From: Variovorax sp. HW608
Lineage (GTDB): Bacteria > Pseudomonadota > Gammaproteobacteria > Burkholderiales > Burkholderiaceae_C
DNA: 64,000 nt
Direction: 5' to 3'
NCBI RefSeq assembly: GCF_900090195.1
Contig: NZ_LT607803.1
Coordinates: 4,118,229 to 4,182,228, forward strand
Below are positions 1 through 9,498 of this stretch, piece after piece. The notes beneath the pieces were generated by a model. That model worked only from the letters and a program-made list of their open reading frames with translations, was not told where the DNA came from and did not search any database. Position 1 is the first letter of the stretch, and each line of letters opens with the position of its first letter. The translations under genes and the position numbers were made by a program.

Positions 1-281
1 CCAAGGACTGGCGCACCGACCGCGTGCTGCGCCGGCTGGAGGCGATGCTGGCGGTGGCCGACGCGACCACCTCTTTGATCATCACCGGCAACGGTGACGT
101 GCTGGAGCCCGAGAACGGCATCATCGCGATCGGCTCCGGCGGCGCGTACGCGCAGGCCGCGGCCAAGGCGCTGGTCGACAGCACCGATCTGACCGCCGAG
201 CAGATCGTCCGCAAGTCGCTCGAGATCGCGGGCGAGCTCTGCATCTACACCAACATGCACCACACCATCGAGAGCCTGTGA
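1..281 (+). CDS. hslV: ATP-dependent protease subunit HslV (3' part)
   Basis: This is the C-terminal part of the HslV (ClpQ) peptidase, the proteolytic core of the cytoplasmic HslUV protease. The visible frame opens with [16 protein letters not shown] and contains [10 protein letters not shown] and the [19 protein letters not shown] stretch typical of HslV. The N-terminal catalytic threonine lies outside the window, so activity cannot be judged. The stop at 279-281 is followed 8 bases later by the hslU start, which is the normal hslVU operon arrangement. Identification rests on family resemblance and on the neighbouring ATPase. Confidence 0.95.
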   Translation, partial: KDWRTDRVLRRLEAMLAVADATTSLIITGNGDVLEPENGIIAIGSGGAYAQAAAKALVDSTDLTAEQIVRKSLEIAGELCIYTNMHHTIESL

Positions 282-289
282 GACCTCCC

Positions 290-1615
290 ATGTCCATGAC
301 TCCCCAGGAAATCGTCTCCGAGCTCGACAACCACATCGTCGGGCAGCCCGAGGCCAAGCGCGCCGTGGCGATCGCCCTGCGCAACCGCTGGCGCCGGCAA
401 CAGGTCGAGGAGAAGCTGCGTGCCGAGATCACGCCCAAGAACATCCTCATGATCGGCCCGACGGGCGTCGGCAAGACCGAGATCGCGCGCCGCCTCGCGC
501 GGCTGGCCGATGCGCCCTTCATCAAGGTCGAGGCGACCAAGTTCACCGAGGTGGGCTACGTCGGCAAGGACGTCGACTCGATCGTTCGCGACCTGGCCGA
601 GATCGCGGTCAAGCAGACGCGCGAGACCGAGAGCGCCAAGGTCCGCATGCGCGCGGAAGACGGCGCGGAAGAGCGCATCCTCGACGTGCTGCTGCCGCCG
701 GCACGCCTGGCGGACGGCAGCAGCACCTCCGACACCGGCAACGCCACGCGCCAGGCCTTTCGCAAGAAGCTGCGCCAGCACGAGCTGGACGACAAGGAAA
801 TCGAGATCGAGCTGGCCGACACCAAGATGCCGCTCGAGATCATGGGCCCGGCCGGCATGGAGGAAATGACCGAGCAGCTTCGCGGCATGTTCGGCCAGCT
901 CGGCGGCGGCAAGCGCAAGACGCGCAAGCTCAAGATCTCCGAGGCGATGCGCCTCCTGATCGAGGAGGAAGCGGCCAAGCTGGTCAACGAGGACGAGATC
1001 CGCAGCCAGGCCATACAAAATGCCGAGCAGAACGGCATCGTCTTCATCGACGAGATCGACAAGGTTGCCTCGCGCGCCGAAGGGCAGGGCGCCGATGTCT
1101 CGCGCCAGGGCGTGCAGCGCGACCTGCTGCCGCTGGTCGAAGGCACGGCCGTGAGCACCAAGTACGGCGTGGTGCGCACCGACCACATCCTCTTCATCGC
1201 GAGCGGCGCCTTCCATCTCAGCAAGCCCAGCGACCTGATCCCCGAACTGCAGGGCCGCTTTCCGATCCGGGTCGAGCTGCAGTCGCTCTCGGTGTCGGAC
1301 TTCGAAAGCATCCTGACGCAAACGCAGGCCTCGCTGGTCAAGCAGTACCAGGCGCTGCTGGCGACCGAGGGCGTCGGGCTCGAGTTCATGCCCGACGGCA
1401 TCACCCGCCTGGCGAGCATCGCTTTCGATGTCAACGAGCGCACCGAGAACATCGGCGCGCGGCGCCTCTCGACGGTCATGGAGCGCCTGCTCGACGAGGT
1501 GAGCTTCGACGCCACCCGCCTGGGCGGCCAGTCGGTGCGCATCGATGCCGCCTACGTGGATGCGCGGCTTTCGGCACTAAGTCACGACGAGGATCTCTCC
1601 CGGTTCATCCTCTGA
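290..1615 (+). CDS. hslU: ATP-dependent protease ATPase subunit HslU
   Basis: HslU is the AAA+ unfoldase that feeds substrates to HslV. The 441-residue protein has the usual length (E. coli 443). It carries Walker A GPTGVGKT at residues 56-63, Walker B VFIDEID at about 251-257, the inserted I domain between them, and the C-terminal tail ending LSRFIL that docks into HslV. I chose the ATG at 290 ([13 protein letters not shown]) because it matches the family N-terminus. A GTG at 278, overlapping the hslV stop, would add four unconserved residues. It is translated right behind hslV as one operon. Confidence 0.97.
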   Translation: MSMTPQEIVSELDNHIVGQPEAKRAVAIALRNRWRRQQVEEKLRAEITPKNILMIGPTGVGKTEIARRLARLADAPFIKVEATKFTEVGYVGKDVDSIVRDLAEIAVKQTRETESAKVRMRAEDGAEERILDVLLPPARLADGSSTSDTGNATRQAFRKKLRQHELDDKEIEIELADTKMPLEIMGPAGMEEMTEQLRGMFGQLGGGKRKTRKLKISEAMRLLIEEEAAKLVNEDEIRSQAIQNAEQNGIVFIDEIDKVASRAEGQGADVSRQGVQRDLLPLVEGTAVSTKYGVVRTDHILFIASGAFHLSKPSDLIPELQGRFPIRVELQSLSVSDFESILTQTQASLVKQYQALLATEGVGLEFMPDGITRLASIAFDVNERTENIGARRLSTVMERLLDEVSFDATRLGGQSVRIDAAYVDARLSALSHDEDLSRFIL

Positions 1616-1639
1616 TTCCCGCGCCATGTAACGGACGCT

Positions 1640-1663
1640 TCACGCAACACATTCATTGCGTGA
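1640..1663 (+). terminator. Possible terminator hairpin after hslU
   Basis: TCACGCAA and TTGCGTGA form an 8-bp inverted repeat around an 8-base loop, 25 bases after the hslU stop. No strong T-run follows on the + strand, so it may be a weak or Rho-assisted terminator, or only an mRNA-stabilising hairpin. Confidence 0.35.
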
Positions 1664-1760
1664 GCTAAGTACTTCATTTGCAACGGAATTCGGTTTTTCG
1701 CGGTTGCGAAAACGCCGCTAAGTCGTTGATTCCATTACAAAAAATTCCGGCGACCTCCCG

Positions 1761-1788
1761 TTGCGCAGTAGTCGTTTCCTGCTACAGT
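1761..1788 (+). promoter_or_regulatory. Putative mraZ (dcw) promoter
   Basis: TTGCGC (1761-1766) and TACAGT (1783-1788), separated by 16 bases, resemble a sigma-70 promoter. The -10 element abuts the first MraZ-type repeat, which fits repression by MraZ. It sits in a 260-base gap that is distinctly more AT-rich than the surrounding genes. Assignment is by eye. Confidence 0.45.
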
Positions 1789-1822
1789 GCAAAAAAGTGC
1801 AGTTAAGTGGGAAAAAGTGTCG
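1787..1822 (+). promoter_or_regulatory. MraZ operator: four phased GTG repeats
   Basis: GTG cores occur at 1787, 1797, 1807 and 1817, exactly 10 bases apart, each preceded by A-rich sequence; the best unit is AAGTGGGA at 1805-1812. MraZ autoregulates dcw clusters by binding short direct repeats on one DNA face (TGGG units with 5-base spacers in E. coli). The phasing, the position just after the putative -10 element and the adjacent mraZ gene support this operator. Confidence 0.7.
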
Positions 1823-1875
1823 AGAACTGCCGCAAGAACCCATGCGGCGGCTCTCCCAAGCGGGGTTTTCAGGTC

Positions 1876-2304
1876 GTGTTTCAAGGCGCTTCATCGCTCA
1901 ATCTCGATGCCAAGGGGCGGCTCTCGGTGCCGACCCGGCACCGTGACGTCCTGAGCGCGACCGCCGGCGGCCAGCTCACGATCACCAAGCACCCCCACGG
2001 CTGCCTCATGGTGTTCCCGCGTCCCGAGTGGGAGAAGTTCCGCGAACGCATCGCCCAGCTGCCGATGTCGGCCCAGTGGTGGAAGCGCGTCTTCCTCGGC
2101 AACGCGATGGACGTCGAGATGGACGGCACCGGTCGCGTGCTGGTTTCGCCCGAACTGCGCGCCGCCGCCGGCATCACGCGCGATGCCCTGCTCCTCGGCA
2201 TGGGCAACCACTTCGAGCTCTGGGACAAGGCGACCTACGATGCCAAGGAGGCCGAGGCCACCCAAGGCCAGATGCCGGACGTATTCCAGGACTTTTCGTT
2301 CTGA
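1876..2304 (+). CDS. mraZ: Transcriptional regulator MraZ
   Basis: MraZ is a DNA-binding protein with two AbrB-like repeats that represses its own dcw promoter. From the GTG at 1876 the protein is 142 residues and starts [19 protein letters not shown], the conserved first repeat; the second repeat ([14 protein letters not shown]) lies near residue 80. An earlier in-frame GTG at 1807 would add 23 residues, but it lies inside the operator repeats and the extra residues do not look conserved. Its stop is 8 bases before the rsmH start, so it is the first gene of the dcw operon. Confidence 0.95.
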   Translation: MFQGASSLNLDAKGRLSVPTRHRDVLSATAGGQLTITKHPHGCLMVFPRPEWEKFRERIAQLPMSAQWWKRVFLGNAMDVEMDGTGRVLVSPELRAAAGITRDALLLGMGNHFELWDKATYDAKEAEATQGQMPDVFQDFSF

Positions 2305-2312
2305 GGCGCGAA

Positions 2313-3248
2313 GTGCAGGAGCCATGGACTCACACGACCGTCATGTTGAAGGAAGCGGTGGATGCCCTCTTCCCCGACGGTCCGCACGCGCCGCCGCCTG
2401 CGGGCACCTACGTGGATGCCACCTTCGGCCGCGGCGGGCACAGCCGCGCGATCCTCGCCAGGCTGGGGCCGGAGGGCCGCCTCATCGCGTTCGACAAGGA
2501 CGCGGAAGCGGTGGCCGAAGCAGCGCGCATCCAGGATGCGCGTTTTTCCATCCGTCACCAGGGATTCAAGGACCTGGGAGAGCTCCCGCCGGGCAGCGTG
2601 TCAGGCCTGCTGCTGGACCTCGGAATCAGCTCTCCCCAGATCGACAACCCCGCCCGGGGTTTTTCTTTTCGTTTCGAGGGGCCGCTCGACATGCGCATGG
2701 ACACCACGCGCGGGGAGAGTGTGGCCGAGTGGCTGGCAACGGCCGACCAGCAGCAGATTGCGGAGGTGATTCGTGACTATGGCGAAGAACGGTTTGCTGT
2801 TCAGATTGCAAAGGCGATTGTTGCTCGCCGACAAGAACGGGGCCCAATTTCAACCACCACCGAGCTGGCCCAGCTCGTGGCTGGCGCGGTCAAAACCCGC
2901 GAGCCGGGCCAGAACCCTGCAACGCGCACATTTCAGGCTCTTCGGATTTTCATCAACGCCGAGCTTGAAGAGCTGCAACAGGCGCTAGAAGCGAGTCTCG
3001 TCGTGCTCAAGCCCCAGGGTCGGCTCGCGGTGATCAGCTTCCATTCGCTGGAAGACCGCATCGTGAAGCAGTTCATCGCGAAGCATTCGCGCGAGGTCTA
3101 CGACCGTCGCGCGCCCTTCGCTGCGCCGAAGGCGATGAAGCTGCGCTCCCTGGGCCGCGTGAAGCCGTCGCAGGCCGAGGTCGACGGCAACCCGCGCGCA
3201 CGCAGCGCGATCCTGCGCGTGGCAGAGCGCACCGCGGATGGGGGCTGA
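2313..3248 (+). CDS. rsmH: 16S rRNA (cytosine-1402-N4)-methyltransferase
   Basis: RsmH (MraW) methylates C1402 of 16S rRNA using S-adenosylmethionine. The 311-residue protein begins at a GTG ([19 protein letters not shown] after initiation) and has the family motifs [11 protein letters not shown] near the N-terminus (SAM loop), [13 protein letters not shown] and the C-terminal [15 protein letters not shown]. Length equals the E. coli enzyme within two residues. A long upstream extension of the frame overlaps mraZ and is not credible. The stop lies just before the ftsL start, so translation is probably coupled. Confidence 0.96.
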   Translation: MQEPWTHTTVMLKEAVDALFPDGPHAPPPAGTYVDATFGRGGHSRAILARLGPEGRLIAFDKDAEAVAEAARIQDARFSIRHQGFKDLGELPPGSVSGLLLDLGISSPQIDNPARGFSFRFEGPLDMRMDTTRGESVAEWLATADQQQIAEVIRDYGEERFAVQIAKAIVARRQERGPISTTTELAQLVAGAVKTREPGQNPATRTFQALRIFINAELEELQQALEASLVVLKPQGRLAVISFHSLEDRIVKQFIAKHSREVYDRRAPFAAPKAMKLRSLGRVKPSQAEVDGNPRARSAILRVAERTADGG

Positions 3249-3255
3249 AGAAGCC

Positions 3256-3603
3256 ATGATCCGCCTGAACCTGCTCCTCCTGATCGCCGTGCTGGGCTCG
3301 GCGATGTACCTCGTGCATACGCAGTACCTGTCGCGGCAGCTCTTCACCGAGCTGCACCGGGTCGAGCTCGAAACCCGGCGCCTCGAGCTCGACCAGGACC
3401 GCCTGCAGGTCGAGAAGCGCGCACAGGCCACGCCGCTGCGCATCGAGAAGCTCGCCAAGGAGCAGCTCAAGATGCGCACGACCACGCCCGCGATCACGCA
3501 GTACGTGCGCCAGGACGGCACCGTGATCCCGGCCGTCGCCATGCCCGCAACCGCAGCGACCGCGCCCGCGCAGCGCCCCGCCACCCCGCGAGGAGCGCAC
3601 TGA
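3256..3603 (+). CDS. ftsL: Cell division protein FtsL
   Basis: FtsL is a small bitopic protein that joins FtsB and FtsQ in the divisome and helps activate FtsWI. The 115-residue product starts MIRLNLLLLIAVLGSAMYLV, which is a transmembrane helix, followed by a periplasmic coiled coil rich in E, L, R and Q (about residues 30-75) and a Pro/Ala-rich tail. I prefer the ATG at 3256, preceded by a GAAG ribosome-binding motif, over the ATG at 3238, which overlaps rsmH. Identification relies on topology and position between rsmH and ftsI. Confidence 0.9.
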   Translation: MIRLNLLLLIAVLGSAMYLVHTQYLSRQLFTELHRVELETRRLELDQDRLQVEKRAQATPLRIEKLAKEQLKMRTTTPAITQYVRQDGTVIPAVAMPATAATAPAQRPATPRGAH

Positions 3604-3604
3604 G

Positions 3605-5353
3605 ATGGCCCGCCGCAGCGTCCAGTACACGACGAGCCCCTTGCTCGCCAGCAAGACTCCGGTCTGGCGGAGCAAGTTCATCGTCGCGGGCATCGCGTTC
3701 GGCTTCATCGTGCTCGCCGCGCGCGCAGCCTACGTGCAGGTGATCGACAACGCCTTCTTCCAGCGCCAGGGCGAGGTGCGCTTCACCCGCACGCTCGAGC
3801 TGCCGGCGAACCGCGGGCGCATCCTCGACCGCAACGGCCTGCTGCTCGCGCAGAGCGTGGTCGCGCCGAGCATCTGGGCGATCCCCGAGGACATCGAGCG
3901 CGACGATCCCGAGGTCAAGGCCAAGCTGCGGCAGGTCGCCAAGCTGCTCGACATGCCGCAGAAGGACTTCGACAAGAAGCTCGAGGACGAGGACAAGAGC
4001 TTCGTCTGGGTCAAGCGCCAGGTCGATGAGCCGATCGCGAAGGAAATCGCGGCACTCAACATCAAGGGCATCTACCAGCGCAAGGAATACAAGCGCCAGT
4101 ACCCCGAGGGCGAATCGGCGGCGCACGTGGTGGGCTTCACCAACGTCGAGGACAACGGCCAGGAAGGCATCGAGCTCGCCTTCAACAAGGAGCTGGCGGG
4201 CAAGCCGGGTTCGCGCCGCGTCATCAAGGACCGCCTCGGCCGCGTGGTCGAAGGCGTGGGCGAGCAGGTGCCGCCATCCGAGGGCAGGGACATCCAGCTG
4301 AGCATCGACAGCAAGGTGCAGTTTTTCGCCTACCAGAAGCTGCGCGACGCGGTGACCTTCCACAAGGCCAAGGCCGGCAGCGTGGTGGTGCTCGACTCGA
4401 TCACCGGCGAAGTGCTGGCGCTGGCCAACTACCCGAGCTACGTGCCGGACAAGCGCCAGAACCTCACCGGCGAGCAGCTCCGCAACCGCGCACTGACCGA
4501 CGTCTTCGAGCCCGGCTCGACGATGAAGCCGATCACGGTCGCCACCGCGCTCGAAGCCGGCCGCATCAAGCCGCAGACCATCATCGAAACCTCGCCGGGG
4601 CGCTACAGCCTCGGCGGCTTCACGATCAGCGACACCCACAACTACGGCTCGCTCACCGTCGAAGGCGTGATCCAGAAGTCGAGCAACATCGGCGCCCTGA
4701 AGATCTCGCAGAAGATGACGCCCCACGAGATGTGGGACACCTACACCGCGCTCGGCTACGGCCAGAAGCCCCAGATCCAGTTCCCCGGCGCGGTCACCGG
4801 CCGCCTGCGCCCGTGGAAGTCGTGGAAGCCGGTCGAGCAGGCCACCATGGCCTACGGCTACGGCCTGTCGGCGTCGCTGTTCCAGATGGCGCATTCGTAC
4901 ACCGCCTTCGCGCACGACGGCGACGTCATTCCGGCGACCATCCTCAAGAGCAGCGAGCCCGCCGTCGGCGTCAAGGTGTTCTCGCCGCAGACCGCTGCGT
5001 CGGTGCGCAAGATGCTGCAGATGGCGGCCGGGCCCGGCGGCACCGGTCCGCTCGCGCAGACCATCGGCTATTCGGTGGGCGGCAAGTCCGGCACCGCGCA
5101 CAAGCAGGTCGGCCGCGGCTACGCGAGCAAGCAGTACCGCTCGTGGTTCACCGGCCTGGCCCCGATCGAGAAGCCGCGGATCATCGTCGCGGTGATGATC
5201 GACGAGCCGAGCAACGGCCAGTATTTCGGCGGCATCGTGGCCGCCCCGGTGTTCAGCGAAGTGGTTCAGCAGACGCTGCGCATGATGAACGTGGCGCCCG
5301 ACCTCGCGGTCAAACCCCTGGTGGTGACCAAGGGCGTGGAAGAGAGCTTCTGA
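3605..5353 (+). CDS. ftsI: Peptidoglycan D,D-transpeptidase FtsI (PBP3)
   Basis: FtsI is the septal class B penicillin-binding protein that cross-links peptidoglycan together with FtsW. The 582-residue protein has an N-terminal membrane anchor (about 25-45), a PBP dimer domain, and a transpeptidase domain with all three active-site motifs: STMK at 305-308 (acylated Ser305), SSN at 359-361 and KSGT at 494-497. The start lies 1 base after the ftsL stop, with a GAGG motif upstream. The stop TGA overlaps the murE ATG as ATGA. Confidence 0.97.
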   Translation: MARRSVQYTTSPLLASKTPVWRSKFIVAGIAFGFIVLAARAAYVQVIDNAFFQRQGEVRFTRTLELPANRGRILDRNGLLLAQSVVAPSIWAIPEDIERDDPEVKAKLRQVAKLLDMPQKDFDKKLEDEDKSFVWVKRQVDEPIAKEIAALNIKGIYQRKEYKRQYPEGESAAHVVGFTNVEDNGQEGIELAFNKELAGKPGSRRVIKDRLGRVVEGVGEQVPPSEGRDIQLSIDSKVQFFAYQKLRDAVTFHKAKAGSVVVLDSITGEVLALANYPSYVPDKRQNLTGEQLRNRALTDVFEPGSTMKPITVATALEAGRIKPQTIIETSPGRYSLGGFTISDTHNYGSLTVEGVIQKSSNIGALKISQKMTPHEMWDTYTALGYGQKPQIQFPGAVTGRLRPWKSWKPVEQATMAYGYGLSASLFQMAHSYTAFAHDGDVIPATILKSSEPAVGVKVFSPQTAASVRKMLQMAAGPGGTGPLAQTIGYSVGGKSGTAHKQVGRGYASKQYRSWFTGLAPIEKPRIIVAVMIDEPSNGQYFGGIVAAPVFSEVVQQTLRMMNVAPDLAVKPLVVTKGVEESF

Positions 5354-6846
5354 TGACGACGATGCTTCGCACCCCCGACGAAGCCGCGCGCTGGCTGCGC
5401 TCGCGCGTGCGCGGGGCGCTGCACGCCGACAGTCGCGCCATCGGCGCCGGCGACGGCTTCATCGCCTGGCCCGGCGCGGCCACCGATGGCCGGCGCTTCG
5501 TGCGGGCCGCGCTGGCGCAGGGCGCGGCGGCCTGCCTGGTCGAGGCCGAGGGCAGTGCGGTCTTCGGATTCGAAGGCGAAGCGATCGCGACCTATCCGGG
5601 CCTGAAGGCCGCGACGGGGCCGATCGCGGCCGCCTACTACGAGAACCCCTCCGCGCAGCTCGACGTGCTCGCGGTCACCGGGACCAACGGCAAGACGTCC
5701 ACCGCGTGGTGGCTCGCCGAGGCATTGTCGCGCTCCGGCCGCGCGCCGTGCGCGGTCGTCGGCACGCTGGGCGTGGGCGTTCCGCCCGGGCTCACCTACA
5801 CCGGGCTGACCACGCCCGACCCGGTGCTGCTGCAGCGCGAGCTGCGCCGCTTCGCCGATCGCGGCTTCGGCGCCTGTGCGATCGAGGCGTCCTCCATCGG
5901 CATCGTCGAGCGGCGGCTCGACGGCACGCGGATCGGGGTCGCGGTATTCACCAATTTCACCCAGGACCATCTGGACTACCACGGCAGCATGGATGCCTAC
6001 TGGCAGGCCAAGGCCGAGCTGTTCCTCTGGCCCGGCCTGCGTGCGGCGGTGGTCAACATCGACGACCTGCATGGCGCCGCGCTGGTGGGCAATCTGATCG
6101 CGACCGGCGTCGGCGTGCTCGACGTCTGGACCGTCTCGGCCGCCGGTGCGCCCGCGCGGCTCGTGGCCGAGGACATCGGCTACGACGCCGAGGGCCTCGG
6201 CTTCAGCGTCGTGGAGCGGGGCTCGCCGCCGGTGCGGCTCGCGACGCAGCTCATCGGCCAGTACAACGTCTCGAACCTGCTCGGCGTGATCGGCACGCTG
6301 CGGGCGATCGGGCTGTCGCTCGAAGACGCCGTGGCCGCCTGCACCGGCCTTGACAGCGTGCCGGGCCGCATGGAACGGCTCAGCGTGGCCGGCCACCCGC
6401 TGGCGGTCGTCGACTATGCGCACACGCCCGACGCGCTCGACAAGGCCCTCGCGGGGCTGCGTCCGCTGGTGCAGCAGCGCGGCGGCGCGCTGTGGTGCGT
6501 GTTCGGCTGCGGTGGCGATCGCGACAGCGCCAAGCGCCCGATGATGGCCGCCGTCGCCGAAAAGCGGGCCGACCGCGTGGTCGTGACCAGCGACAACCCG
6601 CGCAGCGAGAAGCCCTCCGCGATCATCAGCCAGATCCTGCTCGGGCTGGCCAGCCCCGAGGCGGCGCAGGTCGAGCCCGACCGCGCCAGGGCGATCGCCG
6701 GCACGCTGGCGCAGGCCCGTCCCGAGGACGTGGTGCTGATCGCCGGCAAGGGCCACGAGGCATGGCAGGAGATCGCCGGCGAACGCATCGCGTTCTCCGA
6801 CCGCACGCATGCCATCGAAGCGCTCACCCGAAGGAGCGGCGCATGA
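5353..6846 (+). CDS. murE: UDP-MurNAc-L-Ala-D-Glu:meso-diaminopimelate ligase
   Basis: MurE adds the third stem-peptide residue in the cytoplasm using ATP. The protein has 497 residues, with the P-loop TGTNGKT at 109-115, an N-terminal UDP-binding domain, and the substrate-selecting DNPR motif at 414-417. DNPR is the signature for meso-diaminopimelate rather than lysine. The start ATG overlaps the ftsI stop by one base, and its own stop overlaps murF in the same ATGA manner. Coupled translation is therefore likely. Confidence 0.97.
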   Translation: MTTMLRTPDEAARWLRSRVRGALHADSRAIGAGDGFIAWPGAATDGRRFVRAALAQGAAACLVEAEGSAVFGFEGEAIATYPGLKAATGPIAAAYYENPSAQLDVLAVTGTNGKTSTAWWLAEALSRSGRAPCAVVGTLGVGVPPGLTYTGLTTPDPVLLQRELRRFADRGFGACAIEASSIGIVERRLDGTRIGVAVFTNFTQDHLDYHGSMDAYWQAKAELFLWPGLRAAVVNIDDLHGAALVGNLIATGVGVLDVWTVSAAGAPARLVAEDIGYDAEGLGFSVVERGSPPVRLATQLIGQYNVSNLLGVIGTLRAIGLSLEDAVAACTGLDSVPGRMERLSVAGHPLAVVDYAHTPDALDKALAGLRPLVQQRGGALWCVFGCGGDRDSAKRPMMAAVAEKRADRVVVTSDNPRSEKPSAIISQILLGLASPEAAQVEPDRARAIAGTLAQARPEDVVLIAGKGHEAWQEIAGERIAFSDRTHAIEALTRRSGA

Positions 6847-8294
6847 CCGAATCGCAAGCCATGGTTCCGATGATGACGCTCGGCCAGGCGCATGCCTGGG
6901 TCCGGGGTTCGCGCCTGGTCGGCGATCCCGCGACGCCCATCCTGCGCGTCCACACCGATACGCGCACGCTCGCCGCCGGCGATCTGTTCGTGGCGCTGAA
7001 GGGCGAGCGTTTCGACGCCAACCAGTTCCTGGCCGACGCGAAGGCGCGCGGCGCGGTCGCGGCCTTCGCGCACGGCGGTCTCGAAGCCGTGGGCCTGCCG
7101 GGCCTCGAGGTGCCGGACACGCTGGTCGCGCTCGGTGCGCTCGCGGCCGGCTGGCGCGGCCAGTTCGACCTGCCGCTGATCGCGGTCACCGGCAGCAACG
7201 GCAAGACCACGGTGACGCAGATGATCGCGTCGATCCTGCGCGTTGCCAGCGGCGAAGGCGCGCTCGCGACCGCCGGCAACTTCAACAACGAGATCGGCGT
7301 GCCGCTGACCCTGCTGCGGCTGCGGGCGCGGCACCAGCGCGCGGTGGTCGAGCTCGGCATGAACCATCCGGGCGAGATCGCGCGGCTGGCGGCGATCGCC
7401 AAGCCCACCATCGCGCTGGTCAACAACGCGCAGCGCGAGCACCAGGAATTCATGGCTACCGTCGAGGCGGTGGCGCGTGAGAACGCCTCGGTCTTCTCCG
7501 CGCTGCCCAACGGCGGCACGGCGGTGTTCCCCTTCGGGGACGAGTTCACGCCGCTGTGGCAGGCGATGGCGCGCGAAGGCGCGACGCGGCGCACGCTGAC
7601 CTTCGGTGTGCACCCCGATGCGGATATCGCCCTGGTGGCCGCCGAATGGCAGCACGGCGCCTGGAAGTTCGAGGCCCGCACGCCGGTCGGCGACGTGCGC
7701 TGCGCGCTGCGCATCGCGGGCCGCCACAACGTGGTCAATGCGCTGGCGGCCATCGCCTGCTCGCTGGCCAGCGGTGCCTCGCCGGCCCGGATCGCCGAAG
7801 GGCTGGCCGCGTTCGAACCGGTCAAGGGCCGCTCCAAGGCCGCCGAGCTTCGCCTCGCCGACGGCCGCACGATCACGCTCGTCGACGACACCTACAACGC
7901 CAACCCCGATTCCATGCGCGCCGCGATCGACGTGCTCGCGAGCCTGCCCGCCCCGCGCATGCTGGTCATCGGCGACATGGGCGAGGTCGGCGACCAGGGT
8001 CCTCAATTCCATTCCGAAGTCGGTGCCTGGGCGCGCGAGTGCGGCATCGAGACCGTGTTCGCGCTCGGCAGCGAAACGGTGCACAGCGTCTTCGCGTACG
8101 GCGCCCCAGCCGACGGCCAGGCCCGGCATTTCGGCGACATCGATTCGCTCAACGCCGCCGTGCTCGCGCAACTGCCGGCCGCCGCAAGCGTCCTGGTGAA
8201 GGGGTCGCGCTTCATGAAGATGGAGCGCGTGGTGCAGGCCGTCATCGCTTCGGTGCCACAACAACAAGACAGGGAGGCCGGTCATGCTGCATGA
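6843..8294 (+). CDS. murF: UDP-MurNAc-tripeptide:D-alanyl-D-alanine ligase
   Basis: MurF attaches the D-Ala-D-Ala dipeptide made by Ddl, completing the UDP-MurNAc-pentapeptide. The 483-residue protein has the Mur ligase P-loop GSNGKTT at 117-123, the central-domain ELGMNHPGEIARL motif and the C-terminal DDTYNANPDSM motif typical of MurF. The ATG overlaps the murE stop; a nearby in-frame ATG (MVPMMTLG) 7 codons later is a possible alternative start. The mraY gene follows after 18 bases. Confidence 0.97.
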   Translation: MTESQAMVPMMTLGQAHAWVRGSRLVGDPATPILRVHTDTRTLAAGDLFVALKGERFDANQFLADAKARGAVAAFAHGGLEAVGLPGLEVPDTLVALGALAAGWRGQFDLPLIAVTGSNGKTTVTQMIASILRVASGEGALATAGNFNNEIGVPLTLLRLRARHQRAVVELGMNHPGEIARLAAIAKPTIALVNNAQREHQEFMATVEAVARENASVFSALPNGGTAVFPFGDEFTPLWQAMAREGATRRTLTFGVHPDADIALVAAEWQHGAWKFEARTPVGDVRCALRIAGRHNVVNALAAIACSLASGASPARIAEGLAAFEPVKGRSKAAELRLADGRTITLVDDTYNANPDSMRAAIDVLASLPAPRMLVIGDMGEVGDQGPQFHSEVGAWARECGIETVFALGSETVHSVFAYGAPADGQARHFGDIDSLNAAVLAQLPAAASVLVKGSRFMKMERVVQAVIASVPQQQDREAGHAA

Positions 8295-8312
8295 ACCGCG
8301 CTCGTTCACATC

Positions 8313-9491
8313 ATGCTGATGACACTCGCCCAATGGCTGCAGGCGATGTCGCCGGAACTCGGGTTCCTGCGCGTCTTCCAGTACCTGACCTTCCGCGCCT
8401 TGATGGCGTCGTTGACCGCGCTGCTGTTCGGACTGGCCGCGGGGCCCTACGTCATCCGCCGCCTCACGGCGCTCAAGATCGGCCAGCCGGTGCGCGGCTA
8501 TGCGATGGAGACGCACCTCACCAAGAGCGGCACGCCCACCATGGGCGGCGTGCTCGTGCTGTTCTCGATCGCGCTCGGGACGCTGCTCTGGTTCGATCTG
8601 TCGAACCGCTTCGTCTGGATCGTGCTGTGGGTCACGCTGGGCTTCGGCGCGATCGGCTGGGTCGACGACTGGCGCAAGGTGGTGCGCAAGGACCCCGAGG
8701 GCATGCGCTCGCGCGAGAAGTACTTCTGGCAGTCGGTGGTCGGCGCGGTCGCGGCCTTCTACCTGCTGTTCAGCATCTCGGAGAGCTCCAACTGGCGCGT
8801 GCTCGAACTCTTCTTCTCCTGGGTGCGTTCCGGCTTCGACCTCGATTTCCCACCCAAGATCAACCTCCTGGTGCCCTTCTTCAAGGAAGTGAGCTATCCG
8901 CTCGGCGGCATCGGCTTCGTGATCCTGACCTACCTGGTGATCGTCGGCGCCAGCAACGCGGTGAACCTCACCGATGGCCTCGACGGGCTGGCGATCATGC
9001 CGGTGGTGATGGTCGGTTCCTCGCTCGGCGTCTTCGCCTACGTCACCGGGAGCGCGGTGTACTCGCGCTACCTGCTGTTCCCGCACATCCCGGGCTCGGG
9101 CGAGCTGCTGGTGTTCTGCTCGGCGATGGCGGGCGCGGGTCTCGCGTTCCTGTGGTTCAACACGCACCCGGCGCAGGTGTTCATGGGCGATGTGGGCGCG
9201 CTCGCGCTCGGCGGTGCGCTCGGCACCATCGCCGTCATCGTGCGCCAGGAGATCGTGTTCTTCATCATGGGCGGCATCTTCGTGGTCGAGGCGATCTCGG
9301 TGATGGCGCAGGTCACCTACTTCAAATACACCAAGAAGCGCTTCGGCGAAGGGCGGCGCGTGCTCAAGATGGCGCCGCTGCATCATCACTTCGAGAAGAG
9401 CGGCTGGCGCGAGACGCAGGTCGTGGTGCGCTTCTGGATCATCACGATGCTGCTGTGCCTCGTGGGTCTCTCCACCTTGAAGCTGCGCTAG
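8313..9491 (+). CDS. mraY: Phospho-MurNAc-pentapeptide transferase MraY
   Basis: MraY transfers phospho-MurNAc-pentapeptide to undecaprenyl phosphate, giving lipid I at the inner face of the membrane. The 392-residue protein is very hydrophobic with about ten membrane segments. Cytoplasmic loops carry the expected motifs: [28 protein letters not shown] and the histidine motif [12 protein letters not shown]. Some 30 residues in the loop around [17 protein letters not shown] look longer than in E. coli (360 residues), which is usual for betaproteobacterial versions. Confidence 0.97.
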   Translation: MLMTLAQWLQAMSPELGFLRVFQYLTFRALMASLTALLFGLAAGPYVIRRLTALKIGQPVRGYAMETHLTKSGTPTMGGVLVLFSIALGTLLWFDLSNRFVWIVLWVTLGFGAIGWVDDWRKVVRKDPEGMRSREKYFWQSVVGAVAAFYLLFSISESSNWRVLELFFSWVRSGFDLDFPPKINLLVPFFKEVSYPLGGIGFVILTYLVIVGASNAVNLTDGLDGLAIMPVVMVGSSLGVFAYVTGSAVYSRYLLFPHIPGSGELLVFCSAMAGAGLAFLWFNTHPAQVFMGDVGALALGGALGTIAVIVRQEIVFFIMGGIFVVEAISVMAQVTYFKYTKKRFGEGRRVLKMAPLHHHFEKSGWRETQVVVRFWIITMLLCLVGLSTLKLR

Positions 9492-9498
9492 GACGACC

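Noticed and set aside
1807..1875. Longer mraZ reading starting at GTG 1807
   Set aside because: The extra 23 codons lie in the operator and promoter-proximal region and do not match the MraZ N-terminus, which begins at MFQGASSL.
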